NCBI GenBank assembly: GCA_003439945.1
Contig: QVRM01004003.1
Span: 146,001 to 210,000, forward strand
Length of the DNA stretch: 64,000 bases
Source: Dermanyssus gallinae
Taxonomy: Eukaryota; Arthropoda; Arachnida; Mesostigmata; Dermanyssidae
Reading direction: 5' to 3'
The position numbers were made by a program, and so were the translations under genes. How positions within the stretch are numbered: the first letter of the stretch is position 1; the number at the start of each line of letters is the position of its first letter. Shown piece after piece: positions 1-11,634 of the stretch. The notes beneath the pieces are model-generated. The model was not told where the DNA came from. It ran no database searches and worked only from the letters and a program-made list of their open reading frames with translations.

Positions 1-1
1 G

Positions 2-523
2 CTGGCCCACATCGCTCAAGTGTGCGATCACACCAATCGCCCTATAATCAAGCGCCACGATGACATATGTGAGCGAGTCACCCGCCTACTCCGTGCTAAA
101 GGAATGCAGGTGGAACGAGAGCGCACCTTCCGAAGACCCGCCGCACCGGCTCGGAGACCAGACCTCGTCATAACAACACCTACGAGGGTCTGGGTCTTGG
201 ACGCCGAGGTCTGCGGCCCCTCAAGAGACCTCGCATTGGCCAGACGGGATAAGATCAGGAAATACGATATACCCGGGGTCAGGCATCAACTTCCCAGCTC
301 GCTTCCCCACCGATTCGGGTCCATCACCGTGTCGATGACCGGTGTATGGGAGCCCGAGTCGGTGAAGGATCTCCTGACTCTCGGGTTATCGAAGAAAAAC
401 CTGATCGACCTAACCGTCCTGGCCATGCAGGGTACCCTACGGGTCTTCCGGGCGCACCGGGACTACAAGAGCTGGGTCCGTCGCGGAGGAGGAGCAGGCG
501 AACTCACCGGGAGGCGATTTTAA
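2..523 (+). CDS. C-terminal part of R2-like non-LTR retrotransposon protein (zinc knuckle tail + restriction-like endonuclease), 5' cut by window edge
   Basis: The frame is open from the window edge to a TAA at 521-523, so only the C-terminus of a larger ORF is seen. It begins with the second half of the zinc-binding motif typical of R2-group proteins (H-x4-C just before NRPIIKRHDDI). A PD-(D/E)xK-type restriction-like endonuclease (RLE) follows: RRPDLVITTP, then VWVLDAEV about 14 residues later, then RRDKIRKYD. In R2-type elements this domain nicks the DNA target to prime reverse transcription. The last 60 residues, ending in a Gly/Arg-rich tail, resemble the end of such proteins. No stop or frameshift lies in the visible part, so this could be a fairly young copy. 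Endonuclease assignment is good; the exact clade cannot be decided from this end. Confidence 0.75.
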   Translation: MAHIAQVCDHTNRPIIKRHDDICERVTRLLRAKGMQVERERTFRRPAAPARRPDLVITTPTRVWVLDAEVCGPSRDLALARRDKIRKYDIPGVRHQLPSSLPHRFGSITVSMTGVWEPESVKDLLTLGLSKKNLIDLTVLAMQGTLRVFRAHRDYKSWVRRGGGAGELTGRRF

Positions 524-2560
524 ATTATTTTTGTTAGGCGGGCACTGCCTCAGTGTGCAAATGTGCAATTATTGAATAAATTCAATGTTGTATTCCCTGT
601 ATGTGCAGCCCACGTGCCGCGGGGTGCAGTGCACGTACAGCAAACGGGCAGTGCACAACAGGGCATGTGAGGATGACGTGCGGACAGTAGATGTTCACTT
701 GACGTGCTGGTTGATACGTGCAGGCGACAACTGCCCACGTACGGAGTTTGATTGTGAGCGGTACGTTCTACCCGGTCTCGCTGCTTAGCGGAAAGTGCGG
801 CGGACCCCTAGACACCTAGTAGCCTTATATACTTAGTGCTGCGAGCACTTGTGCCCGGCAGTTGCAAGAATTGGGAGTGGACTACAGGCTTGCGGTTTTG
901 ACCCCTGAGTCAGAGTTGTGGATTGGTCTTACTCTCTCCAATCCTTTTTCAGGGATCAGGGACATGGCGGACCCCGGAGGGCCCATGGGCTTACCTGTTG
1001 AGGTGCCAAGACATGAGGATGTATTCAGCATAAAGAAGAAAGGCGACGCGGACTCCAACTCTGTAGGCCCTGCGCCTACTAGAAAACGGTTTGCTGAGGA
1101 CCCCTTTAACTCCACGGGTCCCACGATCCCAAACGAGGGCGCATGAGGGACCCGGCCGGGTTTCTTATGAAATGTGACGCCCTTAAGAAACATATCGACT
1201 CAACGATCGAGGTCTCTAAAGCAAAAAACATAAAGACGGAACTCATCCAATTAGCAAGTGCTGGGAGTACCCCCCTACCGGCAGGACCTACGCAACAGCT
1301 GGTGAGAAGACTTCCTCACCAGGATGATGTCCTGCCAGTCTGACTGGAGTGTGGGACTCAAGAACTTAGATTCTCTGATGCGGGGAAAGAGAACCTGGAG
1401 TATGTCCGACGAGCGCGGCTTAATCGTGCGGTCCCACCTCCCCCTGGTCCAGCAGACGGCGACCCAGGACACGGTTAAGTACGAGAGTACCTCTTGGCCT
1501 TGATGTACTGCTAGACAATTCCGAACCGGGGCAGGCTGGAGGAGATGGTTTTTAGTAGCAGCTTCTGCCTAAAACCTAATACACGTGTCCTTGGCTAGGC
1601 TAAACTGTCGGTCAAGGACCCTCTGCATCACTGAAAGTCAGTGCCTAGGTCCGTTATCCCAACCACCGGGGTGCGAGTGGGGTGCTGGCAGGGGCTTTCA
1701 GATTCTTCTATTATCTCTCAAGCGCCAATGATCTGCAGCACTGCATGTGCCTACACTCTCCCATATCGTTGATATATAGGAAAATTGGTCGCTTAAGGCA
1801 GCTACTTTTTTTACCTTGTTCTCTTCTAAGTCATTCGTTAGCAGGAACACCCTGAGCTCCAGGGAGCCCGTGATAGGCGCGGAAACCGGCAGCCCATGGC
1901 GCAGTGCCTCCGAAGGCCACTTCCTCTCCCAGAACACGGGTTCGCCTCTAGGGCCTTAACAAAGGTTTTCCGCCCTGTCTGGGGTGTAACTTCATCCTGG
2001 AGGCACCGCTCGCACGCCTCGCTTGGCTCGGCGGCCAAACGGCTAAGCTCTGCTCTTAGGTTGTCGCATTGGGGTTCATATGAGTGTATTGTCAAAGTGT
2101 ACATGAGCCGTCACCTACCTGGTTAGAGCCAGTCCAAAGACACAACTCCACTTTGCGTACGTTACGTCACCGTTAACGTCTGCGCCGCACGCGCCACACT
2201 GCACATCCACACTACACCTTCGCAATGTGCACGTCACCTGTCAGTATCTTCTCGACCGCTGACAGGGATGAACGCGCAAAAGTGTACCACCGCACGCCAC
2301 ATCCTCCAGTCACACGTCAATAGCGCAATCCCAAAAACACCAACCTCACAGTTCACCGCCGAGCGAAAGGAAACACGTCCGTTCACCACGACGGTCATTA
2401 TGAGACTCGCTTGGGTCGACACTGGAAACCCGCGTCCTTGGACCGTAATCTTTGCCTGTTTGCATTCTCGCAGAAGACCCATTTTTATTCGAAGCTTACC
2501 AAACGATATAATACCAATTAGTGCTTGGCGGTAGCAATTGAGGAGAAAAGTGCGGGCGCG
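524..2560. other. No recognisable gene; short open frames only
   Basis: About 2 kb just downstream of the R2-like ORF. The first part may be 3' untranslated sequence of that element. A weak pair of adjoining frames at 862-1343 (+) encodes a Lys-rich stretch (KKHIDSTIEVSKAKNIKTEL) that loosely recalls a gag or ORF1 coiled region, but I cannot place it in a family. A minus-strand frame at 1838-2104 has the Leu/Arg-rich segment LRAELSRLAAEPSEACERC, also unplaced. No promoter or splice structure convinced me. Confidence 0.4.
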
Positions 2561-2592
2561 CGTGGGATTCCATTTTTTGTACGCTCTGATAA

Positions 2593-2840
2593 TCACATTT
2601 TAAACGTTTTTAATGAACTAAGTTGCCCTCTGGCACGATATCGTACAAATGCATCTATCGTAATCGCGTTCTCGTTACCGGAATTATATAGGGTTTCTTG
2701 CAGCAAAGTGGGTCGACAGAACCTTGGGTTATCGTCCACGATAAAATCTCCACCACGGAACTTGGCAAACCATTTTCTCCTCCGTAGAATAAATAGAGAT
2801 GCTTCAGTGAGCTCACTTGCATTTTGCATCTTACACTTAC
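2593..2840 (-). mobile_element. Mariner transposase N-terminal remnant
   Basis: On the minus strand one frame reads RKWFAKFRGGDFIVDDNPRFCRPT (core about 2706-2772). This matches the second helix-turn-helix and linker of mariner transposases (consensus like WFxKFRxGDFxxxDxxRxGRP). The frame drifts after this and no catalytic Asp motif is visible, so it is a decayed fragment. No inverted terminal repeats were seen around it. Confidence 0.5.
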
Positions 2841-2879
2841 CATTTATCCGCCTTGTCAGAAAGCGACGAAGCTTTTGAC

Positions 2880-5390
2880 GCCAAAGCTTGAGTTCACCGG
2901 CTGATACAGTGGTGGCCGCTCTATCATAAACTATAACATAACACACTTTTATTTCACATAAAAGGGTTGGCATCAATATACATACTTCTGTAAGACAATC
3001 ATGACTAATCACCAAACAGGCGAGCGCTATTTGGATTATCATGGGCCCATTTGGCCATACGCCAAGCAAACAGTCCGTTCACGAATTCACCGCGGGCCAC
3101 GGCTTTTGAGGTGATTGATCGTTGACTCCTTAGGTTATTGGAGCGTACATCAGAAAAGTGTCCTAACAAGTCACAGTTTCGTAATTGATGTAGAACAGAT
3201 AAGTTGCACTGCATGAAAAGTGAGTCAATACTTGGAACAACGTCATCTAACACGCTGGAGTGGAGACACCTGATTCTATACCAAACTTCTCATGCCGATA
3301 TTGCCTAGAGGGCGCTGCAAACCTCCAAAACAAGCATGTACTAAAACGGCAAGAACTTTTGCATGAACCTGATCGAACGTCATGGTCAAGCGAGTTAAAA
3401 TCGTCCCTATTCACTCTTCGTCCGATAAATTCACCTATATCGCTAAGAGATAGCTCGGCGGATCTCGCTACGCGAAGCTCACACTGCCTTTTGGACAACA
3501 AGACAAACTGCGTTTGTAGTTCACTATTTGAGCATGCACCCAGCGTGCGAACAACGCTATGGAGTGAGCTAGAGCAATGGGACAGTAGCTGTTTGCGTTA
3601 CGCCGCTTAGCCTTACTTTTATATAAGGGGATATTTTTTTATAGGTAAGTCTAAAAGTCCTTAAGTGCTATACGTTATACAATTTGAGGATTTCCGGATG
3701 TATTTTACTTCTAATTGACATGTTCGATACATGTTTTTCGTGTCAACGGGGTGGCAGTAAACTGCATCATAGTATTTAGAATCTTCCGCGGGACCTCTGT
3801 AAGAGCGTTTCTAATGTCTCCTTTCTTTTTAGAAACTTGTAATGTAATGCAATAACAGTGTCACGTAATATTTTTATGCAATTATTGTGCAATGACAGTG
3901 TCACGTTCCATAAATTTTAACAACGTCGGTGAGGCAACTGGCTGGCAAGGAAGGAACTAATGGGTTTAAGATATAATCGGTACTGCGAGTGGTGGTAATA
4001 AAAAGTACCTTTGTTCTCCGAGAAGGGGGATGACTAACACCTCTGACTCAGCTGGTCGCATCGATGTTTCAGTTTATCTAATTCACTATTCTGCCAAATA
4101 TCCCACCTTGACCGATAGAGTGGTTTCTATGTTTTAGCTGAAAAGCTATACTTTTAGTGATTAAAAAGAGTGTCCTGAAATGACTTTAATTTTTCATATA
4201 GATCAAGCCTGTTGCTAAGAAGGTTATAGGTTTACTTGAAGAGCGATTTGCGGCGAATTGATTGCACTGCCAAACATTCTCAGCTTATAATTATCTGTTA
4301 AATTAACGTTCATCGACATAAAATAATGTTTTTGAATATTCAGGTCGTCCCGGCAAGCGACGAACGTCGTGACATTGGTAGCAATCTGTGTGATTAAGCC
4401 TGATCAAATCTGACAAGGGAAAAGTTCCAGTATAAACATTCAAGTTAGTCACATTTGCTGGAGTCGCCATTTTAGATTGTAGCATTGAGAATTACTAGCA
4501 CTAATTCGTAGCTGCCATTCAAAAAGGACTTATGCCTCTAGATAGCAATATAGCCGTATGTGCACGATTTGTAGTGATATCATGACAAATGCTAGTTTCT
4601 ACTCGGTAAGTATTTTCAATGCTGACTTGGCTGGTGCGCTATGCAAGAAGAATATCTACCAAAAATCACGAAGGGGCTTTTTGCATGTATCCCTACAGCA
4701 ATTACCGCTCAAGCGCAATCTAGATGTGTATATTTTGATTTTGTTTTGTTAACCAACCAGTTGCTAGTTTTGTTATTGGCTCTATGTTGATCGTGAGGAG
4801 AAAGTAGACAATTACATATGTATAATTGATTATAACTTTTACATTCAGGACAACGGGAATGCTCTATTACATCGTTGGAGGTGATATACATAAAATTGTC
4901 GCCCGCAGAATGAAACCCAGCAGGTCGACATATTAAGTATGGCGGAATCCTTGAGAATCCTTGTAGAGAGTGGCAAGATGTCGGCATAGACGGAGAGATT
5001 CCTCCCTTGAAAAACCGCAAACTCCCCGTACAACTATTGTGAGGATTATCTGTGTGGTGTTGTACCTCTTCCAATATATCAGTCTTAAACGACACACTTA
5101 ACACCCGTACTGTTTGTTCGAGAACACCCGATCTTCAATCAGATTGCAAACGCCCGATGAAAGGGCTGAACACCAGTTTGTATATAAAATGTTTCTTGCT
5201 AACTCTCTTTTACGATACCCCTTCGGTAGGACAGCCCCTTCCTTTAAGTAAGGGAATCGTGGTGTCCCTATCATGCAGATGGCTTTGATCTGATTCTGCT
5301 ACAAAAACATGACGTGTAGAAGCGATGTGCAGGGCTTAGAGGCTAGACTCACTGCGTAAGTAAATAACCGTAAATCATATTTTGCGCCAG
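2880..5390. other. No recognisable gene
   Basis: AT-rich sequence. The longest open frame is at 3260-3610 (+), 116 codons, ending DSSCLRYAA. It has no motif I recognise and its opposite strand is also open, so it is probably chance. Two near-identical phrases of the form CAATNACAGTGTCACGT occur at about 3850 and 3892. Nothing else stands out. Confidence 0.4.
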
Positions 5391-5392
5391 TA

Positions 5393-5398
5393 TTTATT
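5393..5398 (-). promoter_or_regulatory. Poly(A) signal AATAAA of the defensin gene
   Basis: AATAAA on the minus strand, about 100 bases downstream of the defensin stop codon (5501-5503). Spacing suits a short 3' UTR. Confidence 0.6.
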
Positions 5399-5500
5399 TT
5401 TTGCTTTGATATGTCACGTCTACATATAAGAGGTTGTGTCTAACCGCACACACTGAGCATAAGCTACTAACTGCCTGACTGGATTCGTGCTTGCATCTAC

Positions 5501-5885
5501 CTAGCGGTAGCAGGTACAGGTTAGCTTGAACGATCCGGAGCAGTAGCCGCCCCTACGACCCGGAAGCGAGCTGCAGTGCACGTGGCAGGCACGCTGGTTG
5601 AACGGACACCCGAAGCCGTAGACTAAAAAGTTCACACCATCAATATCACCATGATAATACCAAAAGCATTCACGTATGAAATTCGCTTTTCTACGCTGGA
5701 TGTATTATGTGTCCGTGTTAGAAGCTAATGAAATGTCATTATACCCTTTTTAGTAGGGCAAAAGGTTAAACGGTATTGCTTCCAATGTCTATAGACATGA
5801 CATGATACAGCGTCTCTTAGGTTAGCCAGTTCACTCATATGCGTAGTTCGTTTCAAATTGTTAAAGCAAGGTACTCGCAGTACAC

Positions 5886-5919
<34 letters not shown>

Positions 5920-5923
5920 CGAG

Positions 5924-5967
<44 letters not shown>

Positions 5968-6104
5968 AGAACATACAAAGACGTGAAACAAAATGACTGA
6001 CCTTCGTTGGCGTTGTCCACCAGGTTCTCTTCGGTCGGAGCCGCATCGGAAAAGGTGGCTACGGCAGCGACCACGAGCAGCGCAATAATCAGAGCCGACT
6101 TCAT
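5501..6104 (-). CDS. Arthropod (tick/mite-type) defensin precursor, two exons
   Basis: Exon 1 is 6104-6002 (103 nt): Met, Lys, hydrophobic signal peptide ([17 protein letters not shown]) and a short acidic stretch ([13 protein letters not shown]). It ends at a GTCAGT donor (6001) in phase 1. Exon 2 is 5622-5501 (122 nt), after a TTTTTAG acceptor, also phase 1. It encodes VY, then a 38-residue mature peptide starting GFGCPFNQ and ending TCTCYR before TAG. The six cysteines have the invertebrate defensin spacing (C-x6-C-x3-C ... C ... C-x-C), with GGYC before the last pair. The spliced length is exactly 225 nt, 74 residues plus stop, the usual size for tick defensins. Such peptides are secreted antibacterial CS-alpha/beta peptides. 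Oddity: the RVRR-type furin site that usually precedes the mature peptide is missing; the join reads NANE-VY-GFGC. I searched the intron for a small propeptide exon and found none. Transcripts would settle the splice. Confidence 0.85.
5623..6001 (-). repeat. Defensin intron filled with (TA)n and (GA)n microsatellites
   Basis: The 379-base GT-AG intron holds a (TA)n run at about 5886-5916 and a (GA)n run at about 5935-5963. On the transcribed strand this gives a long pyrimidine (CT) run close to the donor. Read-through frames across these repeats are artefacts. Confidence 0.75.
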
Positions 6105-6160
6105 GTTGTCTATGGTCGATGTTCACTCGCTGGAATGAAATCTTCATCCACACGAAAGGC

Positions 6161-6167
6161 TTATATA
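6161..6167 (-). promoter_or_regulatory. TATA box of the defensin gene
   Basis: TATATAA on the minus strand, 57 bases upstream of the defensin ATG. This leaves a 5' UTR of about 25-30 bases if transcription starts at the usual distance. Confidence 0.55.
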
Positions 6168-6284
6168 GCAATCTAACAGCTTATCTACCGCCGTTACTGC
6201 CCCAAGATATCTATCTAGTTGAGGAGAGTCCCGGCGGAGCTTGAAGGGATCATGCGGATTAGATAAATTACTTAAGGCTTTATA

Positions 6285-6455
6285 CTAGAATTAAAAACAT
6301 GTTCATGGAGACTGTTTTTAATTCTAGACGATTAGCGGTATGATTTATCATCTGCTATCAATGAGCATCGCCGTGGGAGAAAATTCAATCAACAACGGGC
6401 ATAAAACTGGCGGCACCCTGCTAGATGACAAGATGACCCCGCTAGGCCATATGCT
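6285..6455 (-). mobile_element. tRNA-derived SINE-like repeat with terminal hairpin (copy 1)
   Basis: Starts with a perfect 15-base inverted repeat (arms 6285-6299 and 6313-6327, CTAGAATTAAAAACA and its complement). It continues with sequence shared with the better copy at 14477-14785: the GAGCATCGC...GAAAATTCAATCAACAAC block, then a decayed tRNA-like segment. Orientation is inferred from the tRNA-like head lying at the high-coordinate end. Confidence 0.5.
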
Positions 6456-7097
6456 ATTATTAATTACTCTTGTTGTCGCTGCTGTACGTTCTCTGTGCAT
6501 TTGATTGCGGCTTTTCTATAGCTTAAACGGTAAATTGAATCGCTTTTCCTCACTGTGATTTGGTACTTTCACATCGTCCCGAGGAGACACCCACAGGTAA
6601 GGTAAACGCGTGATCCCTACGTAATATGATGAGGCTATGTGTGGATGGTATATATATATATATATCCCTAAAAGGAGCCTAGCTGAATCAAGGTCTAATC
6701 CTTCTTGGATTTAACTGCATCATAAAGTCTTAGTGGTGGTACGAGTGAATTTGCAGGTAAGCATTCTGCGTATCTCACTTTTAAATGTGCCATATGTGTT
6801 TATTGCTGGTAATAGTGCAAAACGGGCACGTTAATGATTGCCAATAATCCATGTTTATAAAGCTAGGTACCATACTCTATATATAACTGTATACGAAAGG
6901 CACTGGAGCTCGCTCATGTAAGCGTCCTTTGCCATATGACACCCACTCACGGATCGGACTTCGTGCAATAAAACTCGTCTGTCAGCTCCACCTTTGTAAC
7001 AAGCAACACCCTAGCAACGAGAAGCGGAGTCTCTACTATAACTTAAACCTATATAGTTTTTCAAACTTGTCTGAGTTTGGAAATTGCCGCAGTCGTT

Positions 7098-7139
<42 letters not shown>

Positions 7140-7600
7140 TCAGCCGTATGCAGTGTGGGACGCACCGCTGACGATTGGACATTATTCCGCCGAGATCATA
7201 CCCACTAAACGCACATCCCCCTATAAGCTTCACTTTCTGTCAGTTCGTCTCTCCTTTTAATTGTACTACGAGCCGACAGGAGGGGTGGTGAGTGTCCTTT
7301 GATTCAGTTGGCCGAAGGCATCTCAGGATTTAACCCTATTGCCATCATGCTGCGTCCCTCCACCTGCGAGAAGGTTCTTCTAGAGAAACCGGCGTATACT
7401 GTCCTCTCTGTCGCAAATCTGTTTCTCTTGCGTCGCCAGGTGCCCATTTCTAACCTGTACCTCTCGTGCTACTTCAGATTCTATATTCAAATTAGAGACG
7501 CCTTTACAAACGAATTGGACTAATTATGAATTCCCCTGAGTAGACAGGCCCGGAGGGTTTGTAGAGCTTAGCTCTCCGTCTAACTTTAATCGGTCTAACA
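6456..7600. other. No recognisable gene; two (TA)n microsatellites
   Basis: (TA)n runs lie at about 6649-6665 and 7100-7138. The open frames crossing the second run (YIYIYI on both strands) are repeat artefacts. A frame at 7299-7523 (+) has no recognisable motif. Confidence 0.45.
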
Positions 7601-9470
7601 CTTCCTTCTAGCCTCTATTTTGACTTGCGCAAAGATTGGGCAGACCAACAGCGTATAAGCTGCGTCATATTTGACGCCTAGGTCACGCAGGCATGTGTTC
7701 AAGGAAGCTTTTCCTATCCTTGACAGATACGCCTTGAAGTTGCCATGGCCCGTTATAACCTACGTGAGAAGGTGATCAACCTCTCCGCCAGGTCGATTGA
7801 ATCACTTCCTTATGCCAGGAATAAGATCGCACTATTGCACCAGTGCACTATCCGTCCCCTTTGCCTTCACCGGCACAGATACGCTATGTTCTATAGGACT
7901 ACAAAAACGTTTTTTCGGTTTTGTCCGTAAAGAATCATTATAAAATCCAAAAAAAAAAAATTGTAGAACCAATAGTAGTAGTGGCCCTAGGATGGAACCC
8001 TGTGGGACATGCGCCGTCATAGGCCACCAGGTATTGTGGGGCCTTCCTCTTAACCAGTAAAGTAATAGCCTTCCATGGTGGGCTGTTAAAAGCGTTTGTC
8101 ACATATAGCATTACAGCAGGGTATAGCTTGCGAGTGTTAGGCGTGGGCAACGTTTCTGGTTCTAGCTACTTCCCTATAGGCGCTTTCTGGGCTCCTATCC
8201 CATAGTCTTTGTCTTTCCTACTGGCCTACCGGATGACATGATGAGCCGCCTACATCCTGCTCTACTTGGTCCGTGAACGTTAGGGAGGATCTTGGGTATT
8301 GTGTTTGCCACCATGTTCGCTTTCGTCAGTATACCCTCACGCTTCTCCGGAGCAAGAGCCAACCCAGCCTCCTTCACCCATTATTCTACTATTGATCTCC
8401 GTAGTCCCCTTTGCCTTCACCGGCACAGATACGCTATGTTCTATAGGACTACAAAAACGTTTTTTCGGTTTTGTCCGTAAAGAATCATTATAAAATCCAA
8501 AAAAAAAAAATTGTAGAACCAATAGTAGTAGTGGCCCTAGGATGGAACCCTGTGGGACATGCGCCGTCATAGGCCACCAGGTATTGTGGGGCCTTCCTCT
8601 TAACCAGTAAAGTAATAGCCTTCCATGGTGGGCTGTTAAAAGCGTTTGTCACATATAGCAACACAGCAGGGTATAGCTTGCGAGTGTTAGGCGTGGGCAA
8701 CGTTTCTGGTTCTAGCTACTTCCCTATAGGCGCTTTCTGGGCTCCTATCCCATAGTCTTTGTCTTTCCTACTGGCCTACCGGATGACATGATGAGCCGCC
8801 TACATCCTGCTCTACTTGGTCCGTGAACGTTAGGGAGGATCTTGGGTATTGTGTTTGCCACCATGTTCGCTTTCGTCAGTATACCCTCACGCTTCTCCGG
8901 AGCAAGAGCCAACCCAGCCTCCTTCACCCATTATTCTACTATTGATCTCCGTAGTCCCCTTTGCCTTCACCGGCACAGATACGCTATGTTCTATAGGACT
9001 ACAAAAACGTTTTTTCGGTTTTGTCCGTAAAGAATCATTATAAAATCCAAAAAAAAAAAATTGTAGAACCAATAGTAGTAGTGGCCCTAGGATGGAACCC
9101 TGTGGGACATGCGCCGTCATAGGCCACCAGGTATTGTGGGGCCTTCCTCTTAACCAGTAAAGTAATAGCCTTCCATGGTGGGCTGTTAAAAGCGTTTGTC
9201 ACATATAGCAACACAGCAGGGTATAGCTTGCGAGTGTTAGGCGTGGGCAACGTTTCTGGTTCTAGCTACCACTCTGTAGACAGCCGTTAGAACCGATCTG
9301 TTTTTGCGAAATCCGTATTGTGCAATGGACATTTTCTTCAGCGAAGACTTGGAGCCTCTCTGCTACAATGCCTTCCACACACTTTGCTAACGAGCTAGTC
9401 AGGCAGAAAGGCCTATAACCGCCATGTCCTTTGGGCGCAGGACTGCCTGTATATAATAAACGGATCGACA
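7600..9470 (-). mobile_element. Decayed R1-clade-type LINE: RT plus C-terminal zinc-knuckle region
   Basis: Read on the minus strand, the pieces come in RT order. About 9270-9450: YRPFCLTSSLAKCVEGIVAE, RT block 1. Then, in each 550-bp repeat: the Asp block decayed to YVTNAFNSPPWKAITLL, VPQGSILGPLL (block 4), and GLALAPEKREGILT (block 6). At about 7620-7750: GHGNFKAYLSRIGKASLNTC ... LLVCPIF, which matches the C-terminal end of R1-type proteins. A 10-base poly(A) run (poly(T) when read on the minus strand) and frameshifts break each copy, and no YADD box survives. It is a dead element. Confidence 0.65.
7855..9269. repeat. 550-bp tandem repeat, about 2.6 units
   Basis: Units are 7855-8404, 8405-8954 and a partial 8955-9269. 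They are almost identical over their whole length; the visible differences are at about 8111-8112 (TTACAG versus ACACAG). Each unit holds the same segment of the R1-type RT, so the array is an amplification inside the dead LINE. It could be real unequal exchange or an assembly artefact. Confidence 0.9.
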
Positions 9471-9639
9471 AGTGCATGTGTTTTGAATTTTGTTGCCAGA
9501 CCAAAACCACCAAAGTCTTCTGTTTGTTTTGCTTAGAAGCGTCAGTGATCAGCCACATACGCGCCAAAATTCGCCAATCGGTGGAGTCGTTTATTGTTAA
9601 AGTTTTATTTAAATATGTAAAAACCAGGTTTTTACGAGG

Positions 9640-10155
9640 CCAAAAATGAATGAGCAACGAATCTGCATCACGTTCTGAATTAATCAAAAGTTCTAAAGTT
9701 GTACAACATGTTACAAACTGCTTATGGTGATCAAACAATGTCCCGAAACACTGTGTACGTGGTATCGTCGATTTCGTGACACTCGTGAAGAGACCGAAGA
9801 TGATTTCAGTTCGGGAAGACCTTTAACGTCAATAACAGAAGAGAACATCGAAAAAGTTCGTAACATCATTTTCAAAAATCACCGATTTACTACCAGGGAG
9901 ATGGTTGAGGAGATTGGAGATATCGATCTTGTCGGTCTTGATCGATATTTTAGTCGTCAGACGAAGGCAGCGTCAAGTTCGTTTTAAAAATCTCGAATTT
10001 CCAGCATAGTAACGCTCGCCGGGAAATCTCCGAATTAAACCCTCAAGCGATAGCCGAGGTCCCTAGATTACTTCAGAGAGTGATTACAGGTGACGAGTTA
10101 TAGGTATTTAGTTACGAAAATTCGAACTTTGAATTAGAGTTCTATTAATAACCAA
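9640..10155 (+). mobile_element. Mariner-type transposase fragment
   Basis: One frame (9724-9987) reads TWYRRFRDTREETEDDFSSG followed by RP and then EENIEKVRNIIFKNHRFTTREMVEEIG, the paired helix-turn-helix region of a mos1-like mariner. The 5' part is in another frame (TAYGDQTMSRNTVY-like when read one base off). Further on, at about 10080-10130, ITGDEL then a TAG then VFSYEN matches the region around the first catalytic Asp (TGDE-W-V-Y). Several stops and frameshifts; the second half is missing. Confidence 0.6.
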
Positions 10156-11086
10156 GCTACCTTATTGCGATACGCGTTCTAACACGCACACCAACCACCC
10201 AGTGGTATTTAGAAGAAGAGAGTCAATAGAAGTAATTGAGACAGAGTAAAATCAACATTACTACAAAGAAATTATAGTATTTTGCCACCCGGCGCCACGG
10301 TAAAAAATAAATTGACATTTTAAGACGATGCGACATTTTGGGAGATTGTCCGTATATATGAACACTCTGATCCAATAAAATGAAATCCATATGCGCCTAA
10401 TAAAATTGTTTGAGTGTTAAATTTATTATAACGTATAATACATATAAATTGTTTGATTAGCTTCTATGGTCTACCTGCTTCTCGTGCTGCTTGCTAAGCT
10501 GCAGTCCATTGCTTTATCAAACATTTTGGCCCAACCCTGCAAATCGTGAGAAATATGTGTTGTCTTTGTTGTATATTTGAAAGTTGGCATCTTCTTCTAT
10601 AATGGCTAGCTCTCACCCGTTCTTAATAAAAGTAACGTGTTCAAGGCGTGAAGCGAATTAGGTCTAGTTGTCGCTGCAAAGCGCCGGAATGGGCTTTGAT
10701 CCTTTTGAACAAAGCGTTCAGGGAGGCGCCAACTAGAGATAAGGTTTTTAGTCGAGTCCTATTACTCATATTGGTCATGCTAGAGTACAGCGGAAACTCT
10801 TTCTTTCTATGCTGCAATAGACGTTGGGCTTAGCAAAACACTGACGTCACATCCTGTTACGCTGGTCTTATTGACAGTTGGCGCTAAAGGATTATACGGA
10901 TTAACGCAAATTAGTGCATATTTTCATTTCAGTTTAGCGAGACACCACTCTATTTCATGAAGCTTTCCGGAAACGAACTCCTAACAATTAATTTTTTACT
11001 TTGCCCATGTGGATAAGTGGTACTTTGATGTACAGTAAGAAGAAGGTATAATAATATTAAAATTACGCAACAGGTTTGAACGTAAA
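10156..11086. other. No recognisable gene
   Basis: AT-rich sequence with a 61-codon frame at 10648-10833 (+) that shows no motif. Nothing else supportable. Confidence 0.4.
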
Positions 11087-11583
11087 GTGAAATTCAATAT
11101 TAAAGTCAAAGTGGCTGCAAGAGAACCAGCCAGCATCGAAAAGCCACACACGCTCAGATGGTGGATGGACAGAGCGACTCACAATTTAACAGTGCGAATG
11201 GCGATAAACCGCCCCAAGCAAGCGGAGGCATTTTTCGCACTGCCGGTGAGAGTCGAGCTACCGGTGAATGTGAAACCATATCCCAACTCGACAAAAGAAG
11301 GCGTAGCCAAGGTTGCCGAGTTGCCGCCACGTGTACTCAAAGCATACAAAAGATGATCTCGACGGCGGCTCTGCCAGAGCTAGGCTTCCATTGCCCAGAT
11401 AATCCCGAACCATTAACACCGCTTAGTGTTTTTCAGATAACTGGAGAGCTCAGCAAGTTTCTTCCGGGAGGTAAGGCGCGAATAACAACGCAAGGGAAAT
11501 TAGTAATTCGCCTCAATGACCCAGTGCAGACGGTAACAGCAAAAAAGCTAAACAGCATATGTGGTGTGAGTATACAATACTGC

Positions 11584-11634
<51 letters not shown>

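Noticed and set aside
2234..2596. 120-codon minus-strand frame
   Set aside because: No motif and overlapping open frames on the other strand; likely chance.
5725..6171. Long minus-strand frames across the defensin intron (83-148 codons with YIYIYI and SLSLSL)
   Set aside because: They read through the donor into (TA)n and (GA)n repeats; the two-exon defensin explains the region better.
7855..9269. CRISPR-like array
   Set aside because: Units are 550 bp, contiguous, and lie inside a eukaryotic LINE; no spacers.
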